A stretch of 64,000 nt of DNA, taken from positions 248,001 to 312,000 of the forward strand of contig NZ_CP067136.1 of NCBI RefSeq assembly GCF_028553785.1. The letters run 5' to 3'. How positions within the stretch are numbered: the stretch's first letter is position 1; each line of letters opens with the position of its first letter. This document shows, piece after piece, positions 8,231-17,200 of this stretch. Position numbers and translations under genes: made by a program. Under the pieces are notes generated by a model. That model worked only from the letters and a program-made list of their open reading frames with translations, was not told the DNA's origin and did not search any database. The DNA is from Paracoccus fistulariae (lineage in GTDB: Bacteria > Pseudomonadota > Alphaproteobacteria > Rhodobacterales > Rhodobacteraceae).

Positions 8231-8992
8231 TCAGCTGCGCTTGTTCAGGCGGCGGCGGGCCAGTTGGTCATGCTCGTCGGCCAGCCGCTGTGCGCGCAGG
8301 CAGTCGGCGATGAAATCCAGATGCGCCTCGACCATCGCCCGGGCGCCTGGCCCGTCGCGGCGCTGCAGGGCATCGTTGATCTGGCCATGCTGCTGCAGCA
8401 GCCGGTTGCGATTGTCGGGCAGGGTGAAGATGCGGGTGCGGTTGTAAAGCACCCCCTGTTGCAGCAGATCGTTCATCGACCGCATCATATGCAGCGCCAC
8501 GATATTATGGCCGGCCTCGACGATGGCCATGTGAAAGGCGGCGTCCAGCGCGGCTTCGCGTTCCGGATCGGCCTTGTCATGCGCCTCGGCCATGCGGCGA
8601 TAGCTTTGATCGATGACGGCCAGATCCTCGTCCCCCGCCAATGTGGCGACCCGCTGGGCGGCCATGCCTTCAAGCTCTCGCCGGAAGGACAGGTAATCAT
8701 CGGCGGCGCGCTCATGTTCCGACATCAGCCGCACCAGCGCGGGCGAAAAGGCCGAGCCCAGCACATCGGCCACATAGACCCCCGAACCCGCCCGCGCGAT
8801 CAGCAGGCCGCTCTCTTGCATCTCGGCCAGGGCCTCGCGCAGCGAGGGGCGCGAGACGCCCATGGTTTCGGCCAGTTCCCGCTCTGCAGGCAGGCGGTCG
8901 CCGGGTCGCAGGATGCCCTGAAGGATCAGTTCTTCGATCTGACGCATCACGGCATGCGACAGTTTTTCGGCGGTGATCTTCTGGAAGGGCAT
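8231..8992 (-). CDS. FadR/GntR-family transcriptional regulator with FCD domain
   Basis: A 253-aa dimeric regulator. The winged helix-turn-helix occupies residues about 8-76 (GDRLPAERELAETMGVSRPSLREAL is the typical GntR core). An all-helical FCD effector domain follows at about 95-230. The FCD metal site is visible as Asp and His in LDAAFHMAI, His in QQHGQIN and His in VEAHLDF. The FadR subfamily usually senses organic acids (pyruvate, lactate, glycolate) or acyl-CoA. Which one cannot be decided here, because the neighbours give no catabolic context. A short palindrome just upstream (9010-9020) could be its own operator. Confidence 0.88.
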   Translation of the reverse strand: MPFQKITAEKLSHAVMRQIEELILQGILRPGDRLPAERELAETMGVSRPSLREALAEMQESGLLIARAGSGVYVADVLGSAFSPALVRLMSEHERAADDYLSFRRELEGMAAQRVATLAGDEDLAVIDQSYRRMAEAHDKADPEREAALDAAFHMAIVEAGHNIVALHMMRSMNDLLQQGVLYNRTRIFTLPDNRNRLLQQHGQINDALQRRDGPGARAMVEAHLDFIADCLRAQRLADEHDQLARRRLNKRS

Positions 8993-9009
8993 GGGGCGGA
9001 CCTGACAAG

Positions 9010-9020
9010 AGTATCGTACT
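9010..9020. promoter_or_regulatory. Possible operator of the FadR-type regulator
   Basis: AGTATCGTACT is a perfect 4+3+4 palindrome 18 bp upstream of the regulator's start codon. FadR-subfamily proteins bind short palindromes with GT/AC arms around a 3-nt centre. A second inverted pair, TTTACG/CGTAAA (9022-9027 and 9038-9043), lies next to it. The assignment is by position and shape only. Confidence 0.3.
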
Positions 9021-9039
9021 ATTTACGGCCTAAAGCGCG

Positions 9040-9069
9040 TAAAATCAAAGGGCCGGTGTGATCCGGCCC
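9040..9069 (-). terminator. Intrinsic terminator of the OmpA-family lipoprotein gene
   Basis: A 7-bp GC stem (9050-9056 with 9063-9069, GGGCCGG) with a 6-nt loop is followed on the minus strand by TTTGATTTTA. It lies about 30 bp past the stop codon at 9098. Confidence 0.8.
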
Positions 9070-9097
9070 CCGATTATGCCATGCAATCCGACGTCGC

Positions 9098-9769
9098 TTA
9101 GCGGGTCGGACGGATCAGGATCTCGACCCGGCGGTTCTGCGCGCGGCCGGTGGCGGTGTCGTTCGAGGCGACCGGCTGGCTGAAGCCGCGCCCGGTGGCC
9201 GTCAGGCGGCCCGCATTCACCCCTGCGGCGGCCAGGATATTGCTGACCGATTGCGCACGGCGCACCGAAAGCTGCTGGTTATAGGTGGCCGAGCCGGTAT
9301 TGTCGGTATGGCCCACGACCTCGACCAGGCTGTTGGGATATTCGTTCAGGTTGCGCGCCACGGCGTAAAGGTCGTTCTGCGCCACGCCCGACACGGCCGA
9401 GGAATCGGTGGCGAACAGGATGCCCTCGGGCATGATGACCTGCAGGTAAGAGCCGCGATTGACGACCTGGATATTCGGGTTCGACAGCGATTGTTGCAGC
9501 GATTTCGCCTGACGGTCCAGGATGTTGCCCGCAACCGCGCCCGCCGCCGCGCCCAGGATCGCCCCGCGCGCCGCATCGCGGCCTTCGTTATTGCTGTCAT
9601 CGTCACGCGACACACCGTAAAGCGCGCCCAGTGCCGCGCCGGCCAGGGCGCCCTGCTGGGTGCGGCTCATCCCCGTGCCGGTGCCGGTGCCCGTCATGGA
9701 CGGGTCGGTGCAGGCGCCCAGGGCCATCAGCCCGGATGCGGCAAGAAGAGTGGGGACGCGGAAGTTCAT
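9098..9769 (-). CDS. OmpA-family outer-membrane lipoprotein (YiaD-like)
   Basis: A 223-aa lipoprotein. The lipobox LGAC puts the acylated Cys at residue 20. A TGTGTGTG linker follows, then a glycine-zipper segment (about residues 38-85, GALAGAALGALYG and GAILGAAAGAVAGN), then a C-terminal OmpA domain (about 105-220). Peptidoglycan-binding residues are visible in VVGHTDNTGS and LSVRRAQSVSN, and the domain ends RRVEILI. This arrangement matches YiaD-type proteins that link the outer membrane to peptidoglycan. It is monocistronic with its own terminator. Confidence 0.9.
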   Translation of the reverse strand: MNFRVPTLLAASGLMALGACTDPSMTGTGTGTGMSRTQQGALAGAALGALYGVSRDDDSNNEGRDAARGAILGAAAGAVAGNILDRQAKSLQQSLSNPNIQVVNRGSYLQVIMPEGILFATDSSAVSGVAQNDLYAVARNLNEYPNSLVEVVGHTDNTGSATYNQQLSVRRAQSVSNILAAAGVNAGRLTATGRGFSQPVASNDTATGRAQNRRVEILIRPTR

Positions 9770-9988
9770 GGGATATCCCTTTCAAATTCTGTCTTCGGGC
9801 GTCTTGCCGCCCGGCTGTGTTGGTGGATGCGGTGACCCGGCATCGCGTGGTAACGCAATCCAGCCTGCCGAAGTTCCTGGGGAAAGAAAAGGCGGCTTTC
9901 GCGCGCGCCGGATCATATCGCGTCACGTTCCGGCGATGGTGGCGGGGGCTTGCATTACCGGTCCGTGACCGCCAAAAGCGGGACCATC

Positions 9989-10651
9989 ATGGCCCAGACC
10001 CGTCGCTTGCCGCAGCCCTTGCCCTTCGATCAGCAGGTCGCGATCTTTTCGCGGCTGGCGCAGTCGAATCCGGACCCCGTGACCGAGCTGAATTTCGTGA
10101 ACCCCTATACGCTGGTCGTTGCGGTGGCGCTGTCGGCGCAGGCGACCGATGTGGGGGTGAACAAGGCGACCAGGGGGCTGTTCGCACTGGCCGATACGCC
10201 GCAGAAGATGCTGGATCTGGGCCTTGAGGGCGTGACCGAGCATATCAAGACCATCGGCCTGTTCCGGCAGAAGGCCAAGAACGTGATCGCCCTGTCGCGC
10301 ATCCTGGTCGAGGATTACGGCGGCGAGGTGCCCGACAGCCGCGCCGCGCTGATGTCGCTGCCCGGTGTCGGGCGCAAGACCGCCAATGTGGTGCTGAACA
10401 GCGCCTTTCGCTATCCGTCGCAGGCCGTCGATACGCATATCTTCCGCGTCGGCAACCGCACCCATATCGCGCCCGGCCGCGATGTCGATGCGGTCGAGCG
10501 CGCGATCGAGGATAACGTCCCCGTCCGTTTTCAGCAGGACGCCCATCACTGGCTGATCCTGCATGGCCGCTATATCTGTCAGGCACGCCGCCCGCGCTGC
10601 GGGATCTGCGTGATCCGTGACCTCTGCCCTTTCGAGGAGAAGACCGAATGA
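9989..10651 (+). CDS. nth: Endonuclease III (DNA glycosylase/AP lyase)
   Basis: A 220-aa base-excision-repair enzyme that removes oxidised pyrimidines and cleaves the abasic site. The helix-hairpin-helix LPGVGRKTANVV supplies the catalytic Lys (residue 130), and VDTHIFRV supplies the catalytic Asp (148). The [4Fe-4S] cluster ligands are C197-x6-C204-x2-C207-x5-C213. The frame is open from 9950, but the ATG at 9989 gives the family length. Its stop overlaps the next kinase gene by ATGA. Confidence 0.94.
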   Translation: MAQTRRLPQPLPFDQQVAIFSRLAQSNPDPVTELNFVNPYTLVVAVALSAQATDVGVNKATRGLFALADTPQKMLDLGLEGVTEHIKTIGLFRQKAKNVIALSRILVEDYGGEVPDSRAALMSLPGVGRKTANVVLNSAFRYPSQAVDTHIFRVGNRTHIAPGRDVDAVERAIEDNVPVRFQQDAHHWLILHGRYICQARRPRCGICVIRDLCPFEEKTE

Positions 10652-11667
10652 CCACCCCCTATGTGATTGGCATCGGCAATGCCGTGATGGATGTGATCGC
10701 GCCGACCGAGGATCAGCGGCTGGCCGATCTGGGCATCCAGAAGGGCATCATGCAGTTGATCGAGCGTGAGCGGTCCGAATTCCTGATGGCCGCGCAGGCC
10801 GATGATCACAGCGCCGCGCAGGCGAAGTCGCGTCTGGTGCCCGGCGGCTCGGTCGCCAATACGCTGGCGGGGATCGGCAGTCTGGGGCTGAAGACCGCAT
10901 TCATCGGCCGGGTGGCGGATGATGAGCTTGGCCGCGCCTATGCCCGACAGACCGAAGCCGCAGGCACCGCCTTCGTGAACGCTCCGGTGGCGGGGGCGGA
11001 ACTGCCGACCTCTCGCAGCATCATCTTTGTGACGCCGGATGGCGAACGCTCGATGAACACCTATCTGGGCATCTCGGCCGAGCTTGGCCCGGAAGACGTC
11101 GATCCGGCAGTGTTCGATGGCGCGGGCTGGCTGTTTCTGGAGGGCTATCTGTTCGACAAGGCCAGGGGGAAGGACGCCTTTCTGAAAGCCACGGAATATT
11201 GCCACGCGGCGGGCGGGCAGGCGGGGATTGCGCTGTCCGATCCCTTCTGCGTCGACCGCCATCGCGACGATTTTCGCAAGCTGGTCGCCGGGCCGATGGA
11301 TTACGTCATCGGCAATGTCCATGAATGGCAGTCGCTGTATCAGGTCGAGGATCTGGACGAGGCGCTGCGGCTGGCCGTGGCCGATTGCGACACGGTGATC
11401 TGCACGCGGTCGGGAAATGATGCGATCCTGATCCGAAAGGGCGAACGGGTGACGGCGCCGGTGCATCGCGTGGTGCCGGTGGATGCGACAGGGGCGGGCG
11501 ATCAGTTCGCGGCGGGGCTGATCTATGGTCTGGCGACGGGCGCGGCGCTGGCCGATGCCGGGCGCATGGGCTGCATCGCGGCGGCTGAGGTGATCGGCCA
11601 TGTCGGCCCGCGCCCCGAGCGTGACCTGCGCGAGGATTTCCGCGCCGAGGGGCTGATCCAGGGCTGA
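10648..11667 (+). CDS. PfkB-family sugar/nucleoside kinase (adenosine-kinase-like)
   Basis: A 339-aa ribokinase-fold enzyme. The N-terminal GIGNAVMDV strand, the LVPGGSVANTLAGIGSLG signature near residue 70 and the catalytic VDATGAGDQFAAGLIYG near residue 285 are all intact. The length and the KGIMQLIE region fit the adenosine kinase-like branch common in alphaproteobacteria. The substrate remains an inference. It is co-transcribed with nth through a 4-bp overlap. Confidence 0.85.
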   Translation: MTTPYVIGIGNAVMDVIAPTEDQRLADLGIQKGIMQLIERERSEFLMAAQADDHSAAQAKSRLVPGGSVANTLAGIGSLGLKTAFIGRVADDELGRAYARQTEAAGTAFVNAPVAGAELPTSRSIIFVTPDGERSMNTYLGISAELGPEDVDPAVFDGAGWLFLEGYLFDKARGKDAFLKATEYCHAAGGQAGIALSDPFCVDRHRDDFRKLVAGPMDYVIGNVHEWQSLYQVEDLDEALRLAVADCDTVICTRSGNDAILIRKGERVTAPVHRVVPVDATGAGDQFAAGLIYGLATGAALADAGRMGCIAAAEVIGHVGPRPERDLREDFRAEGLIQG

Positions 11668-11798
11668 GGTTGCGGGCCTTTGGACAGGCTTTCAGGTGAA
11701 GGGCCGGAGGGAAACTAAACCGGCAATTCATCCTGCCCTGCACATATCAAATCGCTCTGCGCCTTGACGTCTGAAAATGCCAGGCGACGTCGAGTTAA

Positions 11799-11813
11799 TT
11801 AAACATTTTTTAA
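11799..11813 (+). promoter_or_regulatory. CtrA-type box upstream of the first Hint gene
   Basis: A perfect TTAA-N7-TTAA (TTAA at 11799-11802 and 11810-11813) lies 128 bp before the GTG at 11941, in an AT-rich part of the 273-bp intergenic region. TTAA-N7-TTAA is the classical alphaproteobacterial CtrA motif. The same motif occurs upstream of the second Hint gene. Confidence 0.45.
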
Positions 11814-11940
11814 TTGATCGGCTGTAGATCTCATGCCTAATTGAATCACGTATGGCGTTTTGACTTTGTTTTGCTTGCACTTTTTTCGCGCAATTCCAGT
11901 CCGGCGTCGGTGGTGAGTTTATTGGTGCAAGAGGTTCCCT

Positions 11941-13071
11941 GTGGCCGTTTTCGACGCAATCTACCTTGGGAAATTGACGACCTTCATCGATGGCGCTGAA
12001 GGAAATATCGCGACCGAGAATGCCTCGGCGCTGCTGGGCAGGACATTCGGGGGACGCGCGGATGCGCTGGCCGGCAGGATCGTCTCGGTCTCGACCCGCG
12101 ATCTTGGCGGGCAGTCCAATCATCTGGACAATGACAACAGCCTGACGAATGACGAACTGACCTTCGATCTGGGCGATGGCAGCGGGCCGCAGACCACGGT
12201 GCATGACGGGCTGGCGGTTTACGGCGCGAAGGTCACCTTTACCGATGGCACAAGGGCCAGCGTCAGGGCGGTGCTGTTTCAGGACAAACAGGGCAACCTG
12301 TTCCTGGCGCCGTCGCTATTTGCCAATGACGGCACCTATAACGCGCTGAAATCGGGGCCGATCCGGTCGCTGACCCTGAACAACGTGCATGAGCGCCCGT
12401 TCAATCTGCGCGTCGACCGTGCGACGGATAATTTTGTGACCTGCTTCACGCCGGGCACGATGATCGACACGCCAGAGGGCCCGCGCGATGTGGCCAGCCT
12501 GAAAGCAGGCGATCTGGTGATCACGGTGGATCGCGGCGCGCAGCCCTTGCGCTGGATCGGCAAGACCACGGTTCTGGTGGCGGATGAGGCGCATTTGCGG
12601 CCCGTTCGCATTGCGGCGGGCGCGTTGGGCGAGGGGCAGCCGCATGCGGATCTGGAGGTGTCGCCGCAGCACCGGATCCTGGTCCGCTCTGCCATTGCGC
12701 GGCGGATGTTCGGCGCCGAGGAGGTTCTGGTGGCGGCCCGGCATCTGGCCTCTCTTCCCGGGATCGAGATCCGCGAGGATCTGGGCGAGGTGACCTATTT
12801 TCACCTGCTCTTCGATCAGCATGAGCTGGTCATCTCGAACGGGGCGGCGACCGAGTCGCTTTATGTCGGGCCGCATGCGCTGATGGCGGTGCCCGAGGCC
12901 GCGCGAGAAGAGATCCTGACGCTGTTTCCGGCCCTGGCCGATGGGGGCTGTGACGTATGGTCGGCGCCGGTCCGGCAATTCGTGCCCGGTCGGCGCGGGC
13001 GCCAGCTGGCCTTGCGGCATGTGAACAACAGCAAGCCCGTGCTGGGGCAGATGGCCGGCAACGTTCCCTGA
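11941..13071 (+). CDS. Hint-domain (Hedgehog/intein-fold) protein
   Basis: A 376-aa protein. Residues 1-165 form a beta-rich region with acidic repeats of unknown fold. The Hint_2-type domain starts at Cys168 (TCFTPGTMIDTPEGPRDV) and runs to about residue 310, with the SPQHRIL His motif and FHLLFDQHELVISNG. In Hint domains the first Cys performs an N-S acyl shift. In this bacterial family the domain is thought to cleave or release an attached N-terminal part, but this is little studied. The start is a GTG with AGAGG upstream, since no ATG fits. A paralogue lies at 37235-38383. Confidence 0.85.
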   Translation: MAVFDAIYLGKLTTFIDGAEGNIATENASALLGRTFGGRADALAGRIVSVSTRDLGGQSNHLDNDNSLTNDELTFDLGDGSGPQTTVHDGLAVYGAKVTFTDGTRASVRAVLFQDKQGNLFLAPSLFANDGTYNALKSGPIRSLTLNNVHERPFNLRVDRATDNFVTCFTPGTMIDTPEGPRDVASLKAGDLVITVDRGAQPLRWIGKTTVLVADEAHLRPVRIAAGALGEGQPHADLEVSPQHRILVRSAIARRMFGAEEVLVAARHLASLPGIEIREDLGEVTYFHLLFDQHELVISNGAATESLYVGPHALMAVPEAAREEILTLFPALADGGCDVWSAPVRQFVPGRRGRQLALRHVNNSKPVLGQMAGNVP

Positions 13072-13151
13072 CCTCGCATTCGGAGGGGCGAACCTGTCCG
13101 GAACTCCGTGCAGCATTTGCCGCCGTGTCATGCGGGGCGATGTTGTTTTCT

Positions 13152-13173
13152 GGATATTTATGCACAAAAGATG
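13152..13173 (+). repeat. Short intergenic element, copy A
   Basis: GGATATTTATGCACAAAAGA, followed by TG. It is one of four related elements in this window, here 80 bp past the stop codon of the Hint gene and in the same orientation. See the matching entries at 19650, 51150 and 51186. Confidence 0.6.
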
Positions 13174-13285
13174 TGAAGAGCTGCGTCCGGCTGGTGCGGT
13201 CTGCGCATGGTTGAAAAGGTCATGGGTGTTGACTTTGTTTTCCCATTATGCGCCACTTCCCCGGCGTCAGGTATGGGAGGGGGTG

Positions 13286-14503
13286 ATGGTGAAGGGGGAA
13301 TTGCTGGCATCGCGGATACCGCGGATGCGGGCGTCGGAGATCCGGGAATTGCTGAAGCTGCTGGATCAGCCGGACATTATTTCATTCGCGGGGGGAATCC
13401 CCGATCCGGCATTGTTTCCGGCGCAGGCCTATCGCGATGCGATGGCGGCGGCGCTGGCTGACGATATTTCCGGGGTGGCGCTGCAATATTCGCTCAGCGA
13501 TGGCTATGGTCCGCTGCGTGACTGGCTGGCCGGGGAGATGGCGAAGATCGGGATTTCCTGTGGGCGGGAGAATATCCTGATCACCTCGGGGTCGCAGCAG
13601 GCGCTGGATTATCTGGGCAAGCTGCTGTTGTCGCCGGGGGATACGGCGCTGGTGGGATGGCCGACCTATCTGGGCGCGCTGGGGGCCTTTAATGCCTATG
13701 AGCCGCGCTATGATCGTTTGCAGCCCGGTGAAAACCGGCCGGTGGCGGATGTTGCGGCGGCGGCCGAAGCGGCGGGCGGGCGGGTGAAATTCGCCTATCT
13801 CTCGGCCGATTTTGCCAATCCGACGGGGCGGACCGTGGATCGTGCCGGGCGCGAGCAGGTTCTGGATCTGGCGGAGGCGCTGGATATCGCCGTGATCGAG
13901 GATGCCGCCTATCAGGCGCTGCGCTATGATGGTGAGGCGATCCCGCCGATCCTGGCGCTGGAGCTGGCGCGGCGGGGCGATATCGAGGCCTGTCGCACGA
14001 TCTATTGCGGATCGTTTTCCAAGACCCTGGCGCCGGGGTTGCGCATGGGCTGGGTCTGTGCCGCGCAGGAGGTGATTTCGCGGCTGGTTCTGTTGAAGCA
14101 GGCCGCCGATCTGCATTCGCCCACGATCAATCAGATCGCCACCCATATCGTTGCCCGCGACCATTTCGACAGCCATGTGCCGAAGATCCGCGAGGTCTAT
14201 CGGCGGCGGCGCGATCTGATGCTGGCGGCGCTGGCGCGCGAGATGCCCGAGGGCGTGGAATGGGTGCGGCCCGAAGGCGGGATGTTTGTCTGGCTGACCC
14301 TGCCCGAGGGCATGGACGGGGCCATGCTGCTGGTGCAATCGCTGGGAAGCGAGCGTGTGGCCTTTGTGCCCGGGCATGCGTTTTACGCAGATGGATCGGG
14401 TCGCAATTCCATCCGGCTGAGCTTTACGCTGCATGACAAGGCGATGATGGATGAGGGGATCGCCCGGCTGGGTCGTCTGCTGCGCAACAGCCGCCCGGCG
14501 TGA
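13286..14503 (+). CDS. PLP-dependent aminotransferase (fold type I, LysN/MocR-like)
   Basis: A 405-aa class I/II aminotransferase. Visible PLP-site elements are SGSQQALDYL (residues about 101-110), the NPTG motif (178-181), the Asp that pairs with the pyridine nitrogen (D206, IEDAAYQ), the Schiff-base Lys246 in GSFSKTLAPGLR, and the C-terminal Arg in NSIRLSFT. The sequence resembles the 2-aminoadipate/aromatic aminotransferase group (LysN, ARO8-like). The exact substrate is not determined. The long frame is open from 13130, but the ATG at 13286 directly follows a GGGAGGGGG ribosome-binding site. Confidence 0.88.
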   Translation: MVKGELLASRIPRMRASEIRELLKLLDQPDIISFAGGIPDPALFPAQAYRDAMAAALADDISGVALQYSLSDGYGPLRDWLAGEMAKIGISCGRENILITSGSQQALDYLGKLLLSPGDTALVGWPTYLGALGAFNAYEPRYDRLQPGENRPVADVAAAAEAAGGRVKFAYLSADFANPTGRTVDRAGREQVLDLAEALDIAVIEDAAYQALRYDGEAIPPILALELARRGDIEACRTIYCGSFSKTLAPGLRMGWVCAAQEVISRLVLLKQAADLHSPTINQIATHIVARDHFDSHVPKIREVYRRRRDLMLAALAREMPEGVEWVRPEGGMFVWLTLPEGMDGAMLLVQSLGSERVAFVPGHAFYADGSGRNSIRLSFTLHDKAMMDEGIARLGRLLRNSRPA

Positions 14504-14630
14504 CGGGCCGACAGGCGGCGGGATCGCGCCGAAGCGCAGCCTGTGCTGGCCGCAGTCAGGCTGACATTGCGTGATCTTGCCCTCGCGTGTATCAGGGCGG
14601 GAACGAGAGAGCAGCTTGAAGGAAGTGCTG

Positions 14631-15893
14631 ATGCGCAGGGTCGTTGTTACCGGCTTGGGAATGGTTACGCCACTGGCCTCGGGTGTCGAGGCGACGTGGG
14701 AACGGCTGCTGGCCGGAAAATCAGGGGCGGGACCGATCACCCGCTTTGATCCCAAGGATGTCGTGACAAAATATGCCTGTGAGATCCCGCTGGGCGATGG
14801 CAGCGATGGTACGTTCAATCCCGATGACTGGATGGAGCCGAAGGACCGCCGCAAGGTCGATGACTTCATCCTGTATGGCATGGCCGCTGCGGCGCAGGCG
14901 GTCGAGGATTCCGGCTGGATGCCCGAAGGCACCGAGGATCGCGAGCGCACCGGCGTGATGATCGGATCGGGGATCGGCGGGCTGAGTTCCATTGCCGAGA
15001 CTGCCGTGCTGATCAAGGAGCGCGGGCCGAAGCGTGTCTCGCCCTTCTTCATTCCGGGCGCGCTGATCAACCTGATCTCGGGTCAGGTCAGCATCCGTTA
15101 TGGTTTCAAGGGGCCGAACCACGCGGTGGTGACGGCCTGTTCGACGGGCGCCCATGCCATTGGCGATGCGGCGCGGCTGATCATGCTGGGCGATGCGGAT
15201 GTCATGGTGGCCGGGGGCGCCGAGTCCCCGATCAGCGAGATCGGGATTGCCGGGTTCAATGCCTGCAAGGCGCTGTCCACCAAGCGGGCCGACGATCCGC
15301 AGGCCGCCAGCCGCCCCTATGACGAGGATCGCGATGGCTTTGTCATGGGTGAGGGCGCGGGCGTCGTCGTGCTGGAGGAATATGAACATGCCAAGGCGCG
15401 CGGGGCCAAGATCTATGCCGAGGTGCTGGGTTATGGCCTGTCGGGCGATGCCTATCACATCACCGCACCCAGTGAGGATGGCGATGGCGGCTATCGGGCG
15501 ATGCAGAACGCGCTGCGCTCGGCGCATCTGACGGCGGACCGGATCGACTATATCAATGCGCACGGCACCAGCACCATGGCCGACACGATCGAGCTGGGCG
15601 CGGTCGAGCGGTTGATGGGCGATGCGGCTTCGGGGGCGGTCATGTCCTCGACCAAATCCAGCATCGGGCATCTGCTGGGTGCGGCCGGCGCGGTCGAGGC
15701 GATTTTCTGCGTGCTGGCGATCCGCGATCAGATCTGCCCGCCGACGATCAATCTGGACAATCCCGCGGTCGAGCCGAAGCTGGATCTGGCTGCCAATGCC
15801 GCCGTCCGTCGCAAGGTCGATGTGGCGCTGTCCAACAGCTTTGGTTTCGGGGGCACCAATGCCAGCCTTGTTCTGGGGAAGGTGGCTGACTGA
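14631..15893 (+). CDS. fabF: 3-oxoacyl-[acyl-carrier-protein] synthase II
   Basis: A 420-aa condensing enzyme that elongates acyl-ACP with malonyl-ACP. The thiolase-fold catalytic triad is present: Cys170 in TACSTGAHA, His311 in NAHGTSTMADT and His347 in SSIGHLLGAAG, with Lys342 just before. The start at 14631 (MRRVVVTGLG) follows GAAGGAAG. An upstream extension to 14571 lacks conserved sequence. The stop codon overlaps the mltG start by one base, the familiar fabF-mltG arrangement. Confidence 0.95.
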   Translation: MRRVVVTGLGMVTPLASGVEATWERLLAGKSGAGPITRFDPKDVVTKYACEIPLGDGSDGTFNPDDWMEPKDRRKVDDFILYGMAAAAQAVEDSGWMPEGTEDRERTGVMIGSGIGGLSSIAETAVLIKERGPKRVSPFFIPGALINLISGQVSIRYGFKGPNHAVVTACSTGAHAIGDAARLIMLGDADVMVAGGAESPISEIGIAGFNACKALSTKRADDPQAASRPYDEDRDGFVMGEGAGVVVLEEYEHAKARGAKIYAEVLGYGLSGDAYHITAPSEDGDGGYRAMQNALRSAHLTADRIDYINAHGTSTMADTIELGAVERLMGDAASGAVMSSTKSSIGHLLGAAGAVEAIFCVLAIRDQICPPTINLDNPAVEPKLDLAANAAVRRKVDVALSNSFGFGGTNASLVLGKVAD

Positions 15894-17074
15894 TGTGGCG
15901 CCATATCGCCTCGAATTTTCTGACGCTGCTGGTGGTGTTGCTGATGGCCGCCGCCGGCGCCGTCGCCTGGGCGCGGCACCAGTTTTCCGGGCCCGGCCCC
16001 AGTGCGATTGCGCAATGCGTGCAGGTTGAACGCAACGCCACGCTGAATGCGGTCAGCCAGCAACTGGCCGATCAGGGCACCGTGACCAGCGCCTATATCT
16101 TTCGCGCGGGGGCCGATTATCTGGGCAAGGCGCGCGATCTGAAATTCGGCAGCTATCTGGTCGAGCCGCAGGCCAGCATGCAGGATGTGCTGGACGTGAT
16201 CACGGCTGGCGGGCCTTCGACCTGCGGGACCGAGGTTCTGGTGCGTGTGGGCGTGCGGGGGAACACCATCCTGCTGCGCGACATGAACCCCGATACCGGT
16301 GCCTTCGAAGAGGTCGTGCGCTTTGATCCCGATTCCGAGGAACAGCCCGCCGAGGTGACCGAGGCCGTGGATCGCGATGGCTCTCGGCTGCGGGTGGCCA
16401 TGGCGGAAGGCGTGACCAGCTGGCAGGTGGTGCAGGCGCTGCGTGCCGCCGGGTTCATGTCCGGAGAGATCGACGCGGTCCCGGCCGAGGGCAGCCTTGC
16501 CCCGGATACCTATGAGGTGGAAAAGGGCGCTGACCGGGCCGCATTGCTGGCCGAGATGGAGCGGCGCCAGGCGAATATCCTTGCCGAGGAATGGGAGGCG
16601 CGGCCCTTTGGCCTGCCCTATGAGACGCCGGAAGAGGCGCTGATCATGGCCTCGATCGTGGAAAAGGAAACCGGGCTTCCCGAAGAGCGGGCCGAGGTGG
16701 CCAGCGTCTTTGTGAACCGTCTGGAAGAGGGGATGCGCCTGCAGACCGACCCGACGGTGATCTATGGTATCACCAAGGGCGAGGGGATCCTGGATCGCGG
16801 CTTGCGGCGGTCGGAACTGGCCTCGCGCACGCCCTATAACACCTATCAAATCGACGGTCTGCCGCCGACGCCGATTGCCAATCCCGGACGTGCCGCCATC
16901 CGCGCGGCGCTGAACCCCGATGAGACGGATTACCTGTTCTTTGTCGCCGACGGGACCGGGGGGCATGCCTTTGCCCGCACGCTGGACGAACATAACGCCA
17001 ATGTCCGCCGCTGGCGCGAAATCGAGGCGCAGCGTGGAGAGCCGACCGACACGCCGGTGCAGACCGGCGGATAG
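15893..17074 (+). CDS. mltG: Endolytic murein transglycosylase MltG
   Basis: A 393-aa inner-membrane enzyme that cleaves nascent glycan strands and sets their length. An N-terminal transmembrane helix (about residues 7-27) precedes a LysM-like region. The YceG catalytic domain carries the motif IMASIVEKETGLPEER with the probable catalytic Glu257, then LQTDPTVIYG and the C-terminal PYNTYQIDGLPPTPIANPG. It is translationally coupled to fabF and followed by an intrinsic terminator. Confidence 0.94.
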   Translation: MWRHIASNFLTLLVVLLMAAAGAVAWARHQFSGPGPSAIAQCVQVERNATLNAVSQQLADQGTVTSAYIFRAGADYLGKARDLKFGSYLVEPQASMQDVLDVITAGGPSTCGTEVLVRVGVRGNTILLRDMNPDTGAFEEVVRFDPDSEEQPAEVTEAVDRDGSRLRVAMAEGVTSWQVVQALRAAGFMSGEIDAVPAEGSLAPDTYEVEKGADRAALLAEMERRQANILAEEWEARPFGLPYETPEEALIMASIVEKETGLPEERAEVASVFVNRLEEGMRLQTDPTVIYGITKGEGILDRGLRRSELASRTPYNTYQIDGLPPTPIANPGRAAIRAALNPDETDYLFFVADGTGGHAFARTLDEHNANVRRWREIEAQRGEPTDTPVQTGG

Positions 17075-17103
17075 GCGAGAGACCGTCGCTTCGGTTTGAC
17101 AAA

Positions 17104-17146
17104 GCCCGTCCTTTAGTCGCAGGGTTGTGAACAGGGCGGGCTTTTT
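17104..17146 (+). terminator. Intrinsic terminator of fabF-mltG
   Basis: A 9-bp stem (17104-17112 with 17133-17141, one G-U pair) with a 20-nt loop is followed by five T, 30 bp past the mltG stop. Confidence 0.85.
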
Positions 17147-17200
17147 CAATCGTTTCGTGAAGCGCCCGCGTTGGTTCGATTCTCAAATCGGGAGATAGAG

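Noticed and set aside
11860..11868. TTGACTTTG as a -35 box of the first Hint gene, also seen at 13229 and 17789-17798
   Set aside because: At 11860 and 13229 no acceptable -10 element occurs at 16-18 bp. Only the copy at the GTA promoter has one.
17161..17200. GGTTCGATTC, resembling a tRNA T-loop
   Set aside because: No acceptor stem, D-arm or anticodon arm can be formed with surrounding bases. It is the leader of the coiled-coil protein gene.
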